Counted from the first letter of the stretch, positions 12,414-23,634 are shown. The stretch: DNA of 64,000 nucleotides from Ophioceras dolichostomum (GCA_003049485.1 PYST01000134.1:1-64000), one strand, 5' to 3'. Made by a program: numbers and translations. The notes: generated by a model not told the origin, from the letters alone.

Positions 12414-13204
12414 GTTGATGAGGTAATATTCCGTTCGTTCGTATTTGAGTGCGTTTTTCTCGCGGATTGTGCGCGGTTCGGGAAGTTGCCGTTGGTGCGA
12501 GAATGTGAAACAAAGCTTTGGGGGTAGCAAGAAGAGTCGTGCGGCAGACGTTTTATATGCGCCAGATTCCCCTGAACGCCAGTCGACTCAGCCTGGAATG
12601 TGACACGTTGGTGCTCCAGTGGTGAAAAGGAAAAGAAAGGCCTTTGTCCGTCATTTTCATCATCACCCGGCGAGCACCTTCTCCGGCTCTTTTGTGGTCA
12701 CACAGAAACTTTGGAAGATTGAAACCGATGCAGTTACGGGCCTGTTCCTTGTCTTCATAGGGGTGCTCGCTCCTTCGCGTGCCACGTGGGTACACCGGCT
12801 CTCACAGCCCAACGTCGAGGCATGAATACATGAGCAGCTGAGCTACACATCTGCTGTTCGGGCAGCAGAGATACCGAAAGAGATGTGATTGGTGAGTGAA
12901 TGGATTCGGGCATTCTGGCACTCACCATCGAACTTTCCACATGCCTGCGTTTCTCAGATCTTCCCAGCAGATTTCAAATTCTAAAGGCGCTGCAGGCAGC
13001 CGTTCTTTCACACTGTTCCGTGCCACGTGCGTCTTGAATCGAAGTGAGGTCGCACAAGCTGGCAGGGTTCAGGGGTGCATATATTCATTCAGCTGGTAAA
13101 GACGGCACGGCCCAGAGTCTGCCATGGTACTATTCCGTTGAAAAAGAGCAAAGACAGCCAGCCAACCGCTCAAGGATATCGTTTGGTATTTCAAAGAGAC
13201 AAAT
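12414..13204. other. gene-free stretch
   Basis: Promoter side of the unknown gene at 11.5-12.4 kb and 3-prime flank of the membrane protein at 13.2-14.7 kb, both on the minus strand. Nothing else recognised. Confidence 0.5.
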
Positions 13205-14679
13205 TCATCCATTCAACTCCGACCTATACCTCGTCACCTCCGCCATCTGCGCCGGCAGCTCCTGAGGCAAAGGCGGCGACTCCAGCTCCGCCTTGGCTGG
13301 GTCATAACCGGACGCCATTCCATGCGGCTGAAAATACCCTCCTGACTGTTGCTGCATGTAGTGACCCGACTCGGGGGACGGAAAGGCCGCCGTGGCCGCC
13401 GAGGGGGACGAGACCGGGTAGTCGCCGACGGACGACCCCTGAAGCTCGGACCGGCCACCTGAGGGATAGCGTTGGTGTCCCTCACCGTACGGTTCTTCGT
13501 CGCCGGGGTAGTAAGGGTCACCGCTGTCTCGTTGTTCTTGTTCAAGCTGCAGCTGCTGTTGCTGTTGCCGTTGTCGCTCCTCTTCTTCCACCTTCTCGCG
13601 CTGCATCTGCTGCGTCTGTCGTCTGCGCCGGAGAAAGATACACGCCGCGAAGGCGATGATGCCGAGTCCCACGACTATCACGCTCACGGCGATCCCGGCT
13701 GTGGCGGCGGTCGACAGCCCTGACCCCTGAGAGCTATCCACAAGGACATTTGGCCCTGGATCTGCCGTCGAAGAGTTTGGTGCGCCCGTCGAAGCCCCGG
13801 CACCCCCGGTTGTTGTTTCCAGTCGGTCTGTGGCCTGCCAGTTGATCTGTATCATCGGAGCCAGGAGATTCATCGCGCTGATTGTACTGGACGCTAACGA
13901 TGTCACGGCGGTGCCCTTGTCGGTGATTGTTGTGGCGTAGGTCGCCACGAGGGGCAATACCGCTGGTAGCTGGGAGGCTCGGCTCGCGGACATGCATTGG
14001 GCGGTCGGGAAGGGCGTCGACGTGGTCATGTATCTGACGCATGATTGAATCATCGTGGCCGCCTGTTCTTGCTTTGATGCGGACTTGACGGCAGTGCAGG
14101 AGTATCCCCTTCACCAAGTCCAGAAAAACGCGGCCATGATCAGCTACTGGTCACTCTGGTAGCAAGATAGGGTGGCCGTCGCGTCACCTAGCTGCTGCTG
14201 GCAGAGCCGGTCGACTATGAATAAGTAGGGTATGGTGCAAGGTATAAGTGAATTGAGACTCACGAGGGACAGCAACCAACGGCCGTTTCCGAGGGCACCA
14301 AATGGAACTGGAAAGTATGCTGCTGTTTTTCCGCCGCCGGCTCGGCGCTGACGCCATAGGTCGAAGAACAAGCCGATGTCATACCCATGGGACATTCGAC
14401 GCCCGGCGAGTAGAAGCCCCAGCCATTGATGGGAGTGGGGGTGGGCACGTTCACGAGGGACAGAGTCCTACCGGGCCAGCAGTCGGGATCGTCCACCAAT
14501 CCCCAGCTAGAGGCCGTGCTTATGCCGCATTTCTGGGCTTGGATCGCAAGTGGGATAGGCTGGCAGTCGTGATTGCAGATGATGAAGGCGTCTGAGCATA
14601 ATGAGGGCGGCGTGAATATGGCTGTGAGGGGCCCTAGTCGTGATCTTGAGGATGAGGGCGATGAGGTGGTCGTCTCCAT
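13205..14679 (-). CDS. single-pass fungal membrane protein with Cys-rich ectodomain
   Basis: Uncharacterised family common in Pezizomycotina. Exons 14679-14264 and 14108-13205 give about 439 residues. The ATG at 14679 sits in GCCGCCACCATGG, a full Kozak match. The N-terminal domain has LGPLTAIFTPP, spaced cysteines, GWGFYSPGVECP, TSACSS and GETAVGCCPS-type sequence (here SETAVGCCPS), which continues across the splice into GYSC. Then comes a Ser/Thr/Gly-rich linker, one membrane span (IAVSVIVVGLGIIAFAACIFL), a basic stop-transfer RRRR, and a Gln/Glu-rich cytosolic tail. No clear N-terminal signal peptide, so the Cys-rich part would face out only through the internal span. The acceptor is GAAG (AAG type); joining there rebuilds the conserved CCPSGYSC motif, which makes the unusual site credible. 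Looks like a cell-wall or surface sensor in layout, but function is unknown. Confidence 0.75.
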
Positions 14680-16524
14680 GGTGGCGGCCAGCCAGATCAG
14701 GAGAGCCGGCCTCGGTGTCGGCAAGATCCTTGATATTCTTGGAATTTGTGTGGGAATGTTGGATACTGACTGCGGAAGCTAGATTGCTGGGGACTGTGGG
14801 CACGGCGTTGAGAGGAATTGGATGAATCACAAGCTTGTACCGGCGTTGTGGGAGCGCTGCCCTTCGAAATAGGAAAAGTGAAGGGAATGACGGGAGGCGG
14901 GCGGGATGAGAGCCACTACCCACATCATGCCCGCCTACCTACTACTTTTATAGTACTTACGTGCCTACACACGTAGTCGAAGCCGCACGCAGGCGAACCA
15001 CCCGGCATCGTATCATCCCGAGCTGAACGAGGCGACGAAGTGGACAGGGGGCGGTTCTTGATTAAGTGTCTACCTCATCGAGAGAATCCAACGCCCCCAT
15101 ATCTGCCTGGATTCCCCGCATGTGGTGTGTGAGACGATTGCTTTTGAAGACCGGGATCAAAGGGCCAGGACTGTGGTGGCGTTGATGGTCGACCTGCAAG
15201 CAATGTCTTTACCGAGGGCGGCCAACCCGGCCAAAACATACATCCAGCCCCTTTAACCGAGACACCCATATTACTGCGCAGGTGCCCTCGGCGTATTATA
15301 CCGGCCCCCGAGCTGTGTGACAAGATGCAGCCCTAGGATCGGCGTTGGAGAAACCAACATGGCTCTCTTTAATGATGATGGATGATCTACCTACCGTAGG
15401 CAGGTGACTTGATAGTCAGGGGCCGAGAAAGTTGGAAGTCAAGTGGACAGAGAATTCAGGGGAAGCGACGAAAATTTGGATGTCCTTATAGGCAAACCGC
15501 GCAATCGTTGACGGGTAATTAAGACTAGTAAATATGCACCCTGGCGATCATTGCAGGGAAGCCACACCAAAGGCGATGTATAGGTAGATAACCTGGTTTG
15601 AGAGCGGAGGGGGACAATCATTGGGAGGTCTAAAGTCCCAGTCCCTTTAACTCATCGGTTTCGTAATCGCGGACTGTCTTGAAGCTTGTAGCACAGGGCA
15701 GTCGGTACGTTAAACCAAACTTTCATCAGTGCGAACTGCGATGGGACGATCCGCACCTGGTCCAGTCCGGATCCGGAGTTTCTCAGCCTTACCACTTTTT
15801 TGATGACTGTGCACATCACAGAGGTACTCACTCATCACTCCAACGAGCTGACGATATTTAGGAAGACGGTATTTAAGAAACTGTCTTTCATGTCTTTCGG
15901 TCTCAATACTCCATTGTCATACTCCCTTCAAAATCGAAGACAAAATCGAAGCGAAGTTCTCGGCGTAAGATTTCGTGGTCGCCATTCATGGGCCGTTAGA
16001 TTCCCTTCGTGTGACGACCAAGAGAGTGATGGCGAACCACGACAGCACAACCAGCTGTGCGCCTTATTCTCGGCGTGCATCCCAATCTCATCGAGCTTGT
16101 TCCATATTCGACGCCTATCAATCACGATGCCTACAAGGCCGCCTGGTGGCAGTGCACTGCTGACGGGCTTGGGGCTGAACTTGCCAAGAACCCTCTCCCT
16201 CTTTTGTTCATCAATCCCTCGCGAACTGTTGTCCCTGCCGTCTATGTATATTCTCGAATACATTTCTTGCTGTTTATGTGTTCTATCTGTGTTTCCCAAT
16301 TGTTGCAGCTCGTACCTTGTCCGGGGAACGGTGACTTCACGTAAAGTCTGGCCCTTGTCTACTAAGGATAGCGACCGGCCTCTCGGCTCACGCTTCCTGT
16401 ACTTACTATTCCCTGTTGTGCTGCTACGAGGCCGCGTCCGTATATTTCCTCCGGCCCCGGCGCCATTGCATCTCTAAGCCTAAATCTGCTCCCGTGGCCA
16501 GGACTCGGAGACCCACCACACAGC
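14680..16524. other. gene-free stretch, divergent promoter
   Basis: Lies between the start of the minus-strand membrane protein and the start of the plus-strand gene at 16525. It contains a 12-bp perfect palindrome TCCGGATCCGGA at 15766-15777 and CTACC/GTAGG repeats near 14932-14980 and 15390. A 225-residue open frame at 15800-16477 shows no family features and probably lies in leader sequence. Confidence 0.45.
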
Positions 16525-18461
16525 ATGTCGGTCGTTGAGGACGCCTCCGCGGTGGCGATCCGGGCCGCCGTAGAGGCGAACAAGGACGACCTCACAGCGC
16601 TCCGCAACATCGCAGCGCCGGGATGGGTGTCGGAGCCGGGATATAGAGGAACCATGTCCATCCTTCTGAGCTGCATCTTCACCATCACAGCCTGCGTGTA
16701 CACAGCCCTGCACCTCAACGTGCCCCCGGCCGGTCGCCGGTCGGCCTGGGCTCAGTTTTTGAAGAAGGTCGAGTGGGTTGTGGTCGGGATTCTGTGTCCC
16801 GAGTTCGTCCTCTTGAACGCCATGGACGAGCTGGCCTGCGCGTATTGCCTCAAGTATGCGTTGCAAAAGGTGCAGCAGGACACTCAAAAGTCGAGGAAAG
16901 ATGTTTGTCACCCCCCTCCCCGCCATGGCTAGATCCCCCACCCCCCCAAAAGTCCTTCACCGCACAAAGGCCACCACTCATCAATCCCATTTTACTTTAG
17001 TTCGAGTTCACCCTAGCATATGCGTTCTTCGTCATAATGGGCGGAGTAGAGGTCTCAGTTGATGGGATCGTGCCACCAAACCCCGCGAGGCGTGAAGCTC
17101 GGGATCGAAGCTCGGGAGAAGAAACGCTCTTCATCCCGCCGTCCGACAAAATCAGCGACGGCCCATGCTGGACTCTCTCCCCGCTGGGGATGTTGGGTCT
17201 GGCCATGGAGGGCCACTTCTTCTACCTCCCGAAAGATCGACTCAGCGACAGAAGCAAAGCCAGCATTGTCCAGAAGGCCTTTGTCATCGGCGAGGTGCTG
17301 TGGATGGCGACGCAGTGCGTTGTCAGAACCGTCAACAAGCTACCCCTGACTCTTCTCGAGATACACACTTTCATCCACGTGGTGTGCGCGGTATTGATTT
17401 ATTCGTTCTGGTGGAAGGTATGTCCCGGAATCTTGTTCTCTGATTTTCACAGTCGTCAGGCGGAGCAGATGCAGTCCAGAGGTGTGATTGCGGCCTCCGA
17501 CCTCCCTCTTTGCCATTCCCCCGTTCCAACTCGCTGGGGAGTTATGTCCAGCTCATTATGATTAGCACTAACTCATGGAGCTGTTTAGAAACCACATGAC
17601 GTTACCACCCAGGAGGAGTTCCGCTCCACAAACCTGGAGTACGCCGTGGCCTTGGGGGTCCAAGGGTCCGAATGCCCTCCCTCCATCAACGGCAGGTTGA
17701 TGATCTACTCACGCGCCCTGGATGTTGATCACAGGAGGAGCCGCCACCACTCCCACGATTACAGCAGCCGCCACTCCCGCGACTACAACTCCTCCCACGA
17801 CGGCGACCTGATTCTCAGGCCCGGGCACGGACTGCCCTTCGGCGTAGAGATCGAAGGCGGCGAAGACCGGCTGCGCATCCGCGTCCTTCCCGAGGACGAG
17901 CTAAGGCTGGAGCGGTTCGTCGCCGCCGTGAACCGACGAGCGCGAAGGCGCGGCACTCTCCACCACGAGCCGAAGTTCTTCCCGCGAGGGCTCTACCACC
18001 ACTGGTTCAACCACGCGTCCAGAAACATCCTTGCCAAGGACTTCCACATACCGACCGAGCTGGCCCCGGACCTCCCCTGGCTCGCGGCCCTGCTGGTCGG
18101 CGTGGTCCGGAACGGCTTCGCTTGGGTGATGACTTTCCTGTCCATCATCTACGGCGGGTTTCACCTGTTCGCTTGGGGGTTCGTCTTCCCCACGGAGGAA
18201 GAGCGTCTCTTCTGGAAGATCGCGTGTTGTCTCACAATGGCCATGACGCCCCTGGGTATGCTCTGCTTGGGCCTCATCCAAAATTCGAACAAGCCGGGTT
18301 ACCTCCTGCGCTTCGTTTGCACCACGGGGCTGGTCCTCTCGCTGTGCACCGCCATCTGCGCGAGGGGGTACATCTTCGTCGAGGCTTTCATCGGGTTGCG
18401 ACGCGTGCCGATTGGCGTGTATTGGACGCCGTCGTGGCTTCAGATGATCCCTCATCTTTGA
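16525..18461 (+). CDS. fungal multi-pass membrane protein
   Basis: Uncharacterised fungal integral membrane family. Exons 16525-16902, 17001-17417 and 17589-18461 code for about 555 residues. I see about eight hydrophobic spans: near SILLSCIFTITACVYTAL, VEWVVVGILCPEFVLL, FTLAYAFFVIMGG, VIGEVLWMATQCVV, FIHVVCAVLIYSFWW, and three in the last 170 residues. The N-terminal part has the CIFT-x-CVYTALHLNVPP segment typical of this family. A hydrophilic loop holds an HSRDY-like repeat (SRHHSHDYSSRHSRDY). The C-terminus ends in SWLQMIPHL, a conserved family ending also seen in the partial gene at the right edge. Donors GTTTGT and GTATGT, acceptors TAG. It ends 53 bp from the end of the convergent HET gene. 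Confidence 0.78.
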
Positions 18462-18514
18462 TGTATTGGTACGCAGATTGGTGCAGGCAATCAGTAGTAA
18501 AACAATTTAGATAA

Positions 18515-20539
18515 TTAAAGGACCACACCTGCAGGATTTCCCTGCTCGCGCCATCGAAGCCAGTAACTTATAAGCCACGACACAACAACGGGCAGCACCA
18601 GCGCAGACACCACTCCCACACCGAGGAACGCGAAAAGCCTCGCCGCCCCGGGCCTCGGCCTCCTCCAGGCGACATGGCGATGGGCAAATCCGCCACGACG
18701 CTCCTCGCGGCGGCGCACCCAAGCCTCGCGCTGCCTGAAGTCTCGGTTGGTATTGTTGAACATGGCAGCGATCGCCGCCATGGTGATGTGCTCGTAGCCG
18801 TCGCTGTCTGAGTCCTGGTCGGGAGGCAGTATCATGGGCGACGGCCTCGCGACCCGTGACAACGTTGATGGAAATGGAGATGCTGATGCCGAAGACCCGG
18901 TCTGTCGAGGATCATCATCAGCGCTGGCGACGACGACCTCCACCTCGACGGTCCAGCTCGCCGAGTTGTCGGTGCGACGCGGCGTAGTGGTGACCTCATC
19001 GCCGCCCACCGCCGTCGTGCGCTCCAGGCCGGGCACGCCGCGCTCGATGCGCCAGATGCCGTGGCGCACCACCATCTCGACCAGTCGGTTGAGCCTGGGC
19101 CCCGCCGCGACGGCGCTCTCGACCGTGGCGAGTTTCGGCCGCGAGAGATGGTGTTCCTCGTGCGTGTACGTTGCGGTCAGCAGCAAGGCGATCCGCTTCT
19201 GGAGGTGCAGCTTATGTTGAAATATCAGAATCACTCGATGGGCGTCGCCGCATGTCATGGCGTCGCGCTTCACGTCCAGCACGGCGTGCGGCGGGTACGC
19301 GTCCACGAGCTGGTAGCCACCGGCGTGCAGCGAACCCGTCTGCACGGTCACGGTGCTGAAGTACATAGTGAGCGAGCTCTCCGGCAGCAGCTTCTGCAGG
19401 TAGATCAGGTGCCTCACGGCCGTCTTCCTCAGCCTCCTCGAGATCGTCCGCGGGGCGCAGCCCCTAGTGCGCTGGAACACGTCCTCGTGGTACGCGCGCG
19501 ATATGGGTATCGCGACGAACTTGTTGTTGCTGATGCAGTCGAGCACGGCGTAGGCGGTCTCGTCGTCGTCGCGCTCGAGCATCAGGGGGAGCTCGATGCG
19601 CAAGCCCTTGTTGGTCATGAAGTGGTGCGTGGGCCTGTCGGCGGACAGCTGGCCCCAGAACTGGATGCTGCCGCCGTGCGCGAACGCGTCGGGCGACCGC
19701 GCGAACAGACCGCCGTCGTCGCGACCGTCGTCGAGCGGGAGGCCCAGGCCCCAGGCGAACAGGGACTGGTCGTCCGAGTCGCGCATGATCTCCTCTTGGA
19801 GGCGCACGAAGGCCCGGTCGCCTTCGCCATACAGGAGCGGCATGTTGATGCCGAATATGCCGAGCAGGCAGTAGGCCCGGTCTTCGGTGCGGGTCGTCTG
19901 TCGGCCAGCAGCCCAGCTCATGCGTTGGGCGACGCTTGCGCGGTTCAGCTCCCGCACGTCTCGGAGGAAGCGCCGGTCGATGCGTGACACCTTTTCTATG
20001 GCGCCTAAGTTGCTTGTCTTGCTGCCGACGAGGCTCCAGCCGCGGTCGTAGAACTGCACGTCCTTGGGCGCGATCAGCTCCTGCAGTGTCCAGCCTCGGG
20101 TGAACCAGCGGCACGAACGATAGATCGAGAAGGGATCAGCCGACGACGCCTCATCAGGGGAGGAGTAGGAGGAGCAGTCCTGGGAACGCCGCCGCTCATT
20201 GGCCGGCGGTACGTCGGAGAGGTACGCATAACAGACTTGGGCGTTCAGGTACCAGCGGAACATGGAGTTGATCGCTTCGGACAGCTCCGCGCTACTTGTC
20301 TTATCGATGCAGCATGTGTCGATCCACACGTAGTCCAGCCCGTCTTGCACGGCCAGACGACAGCAGCCCTCAATCTTCCGGTAGCCATCTTTTCGTTTGG
20401 TCTCGGGCTCGCCCGGCTGCATGTCTTGCAGCGTCACCTCGTCGGAGCCCCATGTGTGCGACAGCACCGCGTAGGGCGGAACTTGTCTGTCATCGTTGAA
20501 AGACTCGAGCTTGATCGTCCTGGCGTTCAAAAGCCGCAT
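18515..20539 (-). CDS. HET-domain protein with C-terminal membrane anchor
   Basis: Heterokaryon-incompatibility (HET) domain protein, 674 residues, one exon. HET domains drive cell death after non-self recognition in known vegetative incompatibility proteins. The start MRLLNARTIKLESF is the usual one. Domain motifs: YAVLSHTWG (about residues 23-31), DYVWIDTCCID, and SCRWFTRGWTLQELIAP, followed by the conserved AYCLLGIFGINMPLLYGEG segment. The middle has no NACHT, WD40 or ankyrin repeats. After a low-complexity Ser/Asp region (about 520-600) there is a basic stretch rich in Arg and then a strong hydrophobic segment (LFAFLGVGVVSALVLPVVVSW) about 25 residues from the end. Topology and trigger are unknown. 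Confidence 0.88.
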   Translation of the reverse strand: MRLLNARTIKLESFNDDRQVPPYAVLSHTWGSDEVTLQDMQPGEPETKRKDGYRKIEGCCRLAVQDGLDYVWIDTCCIDKTSSAELSEAINSMFRWYLNAQVCYAYLSDVPPANERRRSQDCSSYSSPDEASSADPFSIYRSCRWFTRGWTLQELIAPKDVQFYDRGWSLVGSKTSNLGAIEKVSRIDRRFLRDVRELNRASVAQRMSWAAGRQTTRTEDRAYCLLGIFGINMPLLYGEGDRAFVRLQEEIMRDSDDQSLFAWGLGLPLDDGRDDGGLFARSPDAFAHGGSIQFWGQLSADRPTHHFMTNKGLRIELPLMLERDDDETAYAVLDCISNNKFVAIPISRAYHEDVFQRTRGCAPRTISRRLRKTAVRHLIYLQKLLPESSLTMYFSTVTVQTGSLHAGGYQLVDAYPPHAVLDVKRDAMTCGDAHRVILIFQHKLHLQKRIALLLTATYTHEEHHLSRPKLATVESAVAAGPRLNRLVEMVVRHGIWRIERGVPGLERTTAVGGDEVTTTPRRTDNSASWTVEVEVVVASADDDPRQTGSSASASPFPSTLSRVARPSPMILPPDQDSDSDGYEHITMAAIAAMFNNTNRDFRQREAWVRRREERRGGFAHRHVAWRRPRPGAARLFAFLGVGVVSALVLPVVVSWLISYWLRWREQGNPAGVVL

Positions 20540-21047
20540 CTTGCCGTGACGCCCAAACCCAAGTGGCTGGTCGTGAATTCAGGAAGGTGCGCGAGCGCTT
20601 ATTCAATTGAAACATTGGAAGCAGAACAACGGATGCATCGTTGCTTCAAAGCATAAATCAGTTCGCGATGCTACGAATTTTTTTGTGCAATAATCGATTG
20701 AAAATGCCACTGATGAAGTTGAAATGTTCGTCGCGAAGAGACACCTGCGCTTACTGATATCTGTCGCCTCAAGCCATGTCCGCTCGTGCTGTGGGCACTG
20801 ATGATCCACCAACCGGCCCCTAAGAGTCAGTGCTAATCTGCCCGAGACGGAGTCATCAGCACTAGCGCAACATCCGTCGTAGCCGAATCGATCGCAGAAA
20901 ATGAAACAGTGCCATGTTGGGCGACTTGTATTTCCATCGATAAAGCTTGTAGTTGCAGGTAATTAAAGCGACAGATCTTTTCAAGAAAATTCCCTCGAAG
21001 GTGATGTGAGATAATATCTGAATGGTAATACAGCCGCCACACGCCCA
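20540..21047. other. gene-free stretch
   Basis: Promoter side of the HET gene and 3-prime flank of the 2EXR gene; A/T-richer than the genes. Nothing else seen. Confidence 0.5.
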
Positions 21048-23117
21048 TCAATAGTCCTCATCACCAGGCCATTCGTCCTCCTCATTTGCTTCCTCGGGGT
21101 ACCCATCTCCCTCGCCATCCTCTCCAGGGTACTCGCCCACCTCCGCTCCGCCGTCGTCTTCGTCCTCATCATATCCCTCATCGCGATCGTCGTCGTCGTC
21201 GTCGTCGTCGCCTCCAAGACCTCCCCCTTCATCAGAATCCTCGCCATAGCTAACGTCGCTACCAACAGGGTTGGCTTCGCGGTGAAGCTGGAGCCTCTCA
21301 GCGAGACTAAGCTTCTTCTTCGATCTGCCGCCTGAATCATCGTCCTCTTCCTCATCCTCTTCCTCTCCCTCTCCGTCCTCCTCGGAAGACAAGTCTGGGG
21401 CTGGGTTGGCGGGGCGGCTGTCGCCAGGAGCAGCGTCGTCTTCGTTGTCATCATCGTCATCGGAGTCGATCACATTTCGGCGCCGCCTCCCTGTGGTAGG
21501 CTGGGGGTCGTCTTCGTCGGCGTCGTCGTTATCATCCTCATCTGAGTCCAACACGTTCCTGCGTCGTCTGCCCCTCACGACCAGCTGAGGGCTCGAATCC
21601 GCTTGGTCCTGGTTTTGCTCCCCCTCCTGCTCGACCCTATTATTGTCCTCGTCACGGGGAGACTGCTCCTCTAGGGGCGAGAAGCCACCAAAGGCTGGAT
21701 AGTCGACGGAATCCTCGTTGTCGCCAGCGAGTTGGTCCAGGGGTGAGAAGCCGTTTGGGGCGAGATCACCATCCTGCTCCTCGTCCTCATCCTCGCCGTC
21801 ACTGCCATCTCCGTGAACGATGAGGTCGTCTTCGTCAGCTGAGTCGTCGGGTTCTTCCTCGGTGTCTTCCTCCAAATCGTCGTCGACGATAAAGCCATCC
21901 TCGTGGTCGTAGAAGTCGTCAGCCTCGACACCGGAATCAGATGACTCGCCGGACGTGCTGAAGTCATCCCAGGAGTCCTTGGCATCATCGGGGCGGTCCA
22001 GCTTCAGGCAGAGACGCCGAGCCGAGGAACCCACGAACCGCATCATGGGCCAAAAATTGAATTGCTTCATGTGCTGCCAGACTTCATCGGGGATCTCGTC
22101 CATATCGGGATCCCCGCTGACGTCCTCGGTCACACGGCCAACGTTGATTATTTCAGGATCGAGGTTCGGCGGATCCTGCGGAGGCGAAGCTTCAGGGTCG
22201 GGAAGTTCCTTGGGGATGAACCGGGCGTAGGCGAAGGGTATCTCAACTTCTTCGCAATACTCGTTCTCCTCGGTATGGGTAAAGGTGTATACGTCGGCGG
22301 AGCCCGTGGCACACCAACGCTTTTCGGAACTGGAATGTCGAGCATGGTCGATCATATAGTAGAGCTCTCTGAGATTCGAGAAGGACGCGATGAGCTCAAA
22401 CAGGTAGTAGACCGGGAGATCTGCGCCAGGTTGCACCTTATCACCATCAAGAGCGAGATGCCTAATTCTCTCGGAAAATCCAGGGACACAGAGACCGTTG
22501 GCTCCGGGATCGCCAGCGAGGTAGGTGAAAGGCCGATCGAGGAGATAATTTAATATGTCCGAGACGTTCACGACGACGATATCCCTCTCGCAGTGGAACG
22601 GGATCGTGGCTTCCCCGCCGTTGATGGCCAGCGTGTCCGGCAGAAGCCTCAGCGCTATGGCACGACTCTCATGGTTGATTGCGCGCAAGGTAGCGACGGG
22701 TTGAAGTTGAGAGAACAGCAGCGGCGTCGCCGCGACATCAAATCCCGATGGCGCGTGGCGGTCGCGCTGGAGGATGACGTCAAAGATCCGGTAGGGCTGG
22801 TCTACCGCAGGGCAGAAAAACCGCCAGATCCGCTCCCGGAGCTCGGGTGGCAATTTCATAAATTGCGGGAAATCGAAGCTGGGCCAGAAATCCGGCGGGG
22901 ATCCAAAATCATTTATCTTGTCTTCCTCGTCTTCGGGAGATGACCCTGTGTCGTCGCCCGATTCGGACGCTTCGAGGTCCAGCAGGTCACGCCCTGTCGG
23001 ATGCAAGCCGTGCTCAGATTGATCGTCGCCGGACCCGGACGCAGAGCTACTCAGTCCATCGTCTTCCAGCTCTGCGTCGCTGCTGTGGCTTGGGTCACGA
23101 TCGGATGAGTCCGCCAT
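21048..23117 (-). CDS. 2EXR-domain protein with long acidic tail
   Basis: Fungal 2EXR family (named for its duplicated E-x-R motif; function unknown, F-box-like in its opening segment), 689 residues, one exon. Residues 1-80 are Ser/Asp/Glu-rich. The 2EXR domain begins at FPQFMKLPPELRERIWRF (about residue 83) and runs through NHESRAIAL and the NLRELYYMIDH region. From about residue 370 the protein is almost wholly acidic and disordered, with runs of Asp/Glu. Inside this tail the basic motif GRRRRNV(L/I)DSDEDD appears twice about 30 residues apart, and a SKKKLSLAERLQLHRE segment follows. The two basic patches could be nuclear localisation signals (inference). GAC/GTC trinucleotide runs at about 21190-21213 code for the Asp run and are prone to length change. 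Confidence 0.85.
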   Translation of the reverse strand: MADSSDRDPSHSSDAELEDDGLSSSASGSGDDQSEHGLHPTGRDLLDLEASESGDDTGSSPEDEEDKINDFGSPPDFWPSFDFPQFMKLPPELRERIWRFFCPAVDQPYRIFDVILQRDRHAPSGFDVAATPLLFSQLQPVATLRAINHESRAIALRLLPDTLAINGGEATIPFHCERDIVVVNVSDILNYLLDRPFTYLAGDPGANGLCVPGFSERIRHLALDGDKVQPGADLPVYYLFELIASFSNLRELYYMIDHARHSSSEKRWCATGSADVYTFTHTEENEYCEEVEIPFAYARFIPKELPDPEASPPQDPPNLDPEIINVGRVTEDVSGDPDMDEIPDEVWQHMKQFNFWPMMRFVGSSARRLCLKLDRPDDAKDSWDDFSTSGESSDSGVEADDFYDHEDGFIVDDDLEEDTEEEPDDSADEDDLIVHGDGSDGEDEDEEQDGDLAPNGFSPLDQLAGDNEDSVDYPAFGGFSPLEEQSPRDEDNNRVEQEGEQNQDQADSSPQLVVRGRRRRNVLDSDEDDNDDADEDDPQPTTGRRRRNVIDSDDDDDNEDDAAPGDSRPANPAPDLSSEEDGEGEEEDEEEDDDSGGRSKKKLSLAERLQLHREANPVGSDVSYGEDSDEGGGLGGDDDDDDDDRDEGYDEDEDDGGAEVGEYPGEDGEGDGYPEEANEEDEWPGDEDY

Positions 23118-23634
23118 GTCTCAATCGATCGCCCTTTATTTCTCCTGGACCTGGCTTGCTGGACGGCACCGAGTACGCGTTTATTGAGGTTGAAAGATCG
23201 AAAGTTGTGGAAGCCTCATTCAGACAGAGAGGCCAGTGCAATTTTCAGATTGGAGGGCACGTGACAGCGTGTCAATCACGTCAGCTTCCTGCTTCAACGA
23301 GGAATGATGGAACTCGCGATTTTTGTTTTTTTTTAAAAAAAAAAAAAGAAAAGGAAGAGAAAAGGAGGAGAGAGGACGGCGGTTAAACAAAGAAAAAGAC
23401 GGGATGGAGGAATGGGAAAATATTGCGAACAATTACGCCCAATTGTCGGTATTACAATGCACAACGAGCAATCCCATTCACATCGTCAATCATCCGAGCT
23501 GCAACCGAGCCTCTGAACCAGACCCTGATGGATACCCGCCGCTTGCTCCGCGTCCGCCGGCGATCAAGGAAAAGACTCCTCTCTTCTACCTGGCCTGCCT
23601 GCAATGTCCCCTGACTCCGTCTGTCCGGAACCGT
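23118..23634. other. gene-free stretch with A/T tract
   Basis: Between the CorA-like gene (ends 23635) and the 2EXR gene (starts 23117), both on the minus strand. Holds a T-run joined to an A-run at about 23322-23350, then a purine-rich stretch to about 23400. No gene seen. Confidence 0.5.

Noticed and set aside
15800..16477. 225-residue open frame on the plus strand
   Set aside because: No family features, odd composition with many Ser/Leu/Pro, overlaps another open frame on the minus strand; more likely leader or promoter of the gene at 16525.
19061..19987. 308-residue plus-strand frame opposite the HET gene
   Set aside because: Exactly antisense to the conserved HET coding sequence; a shadow of GC-rich codon bias.
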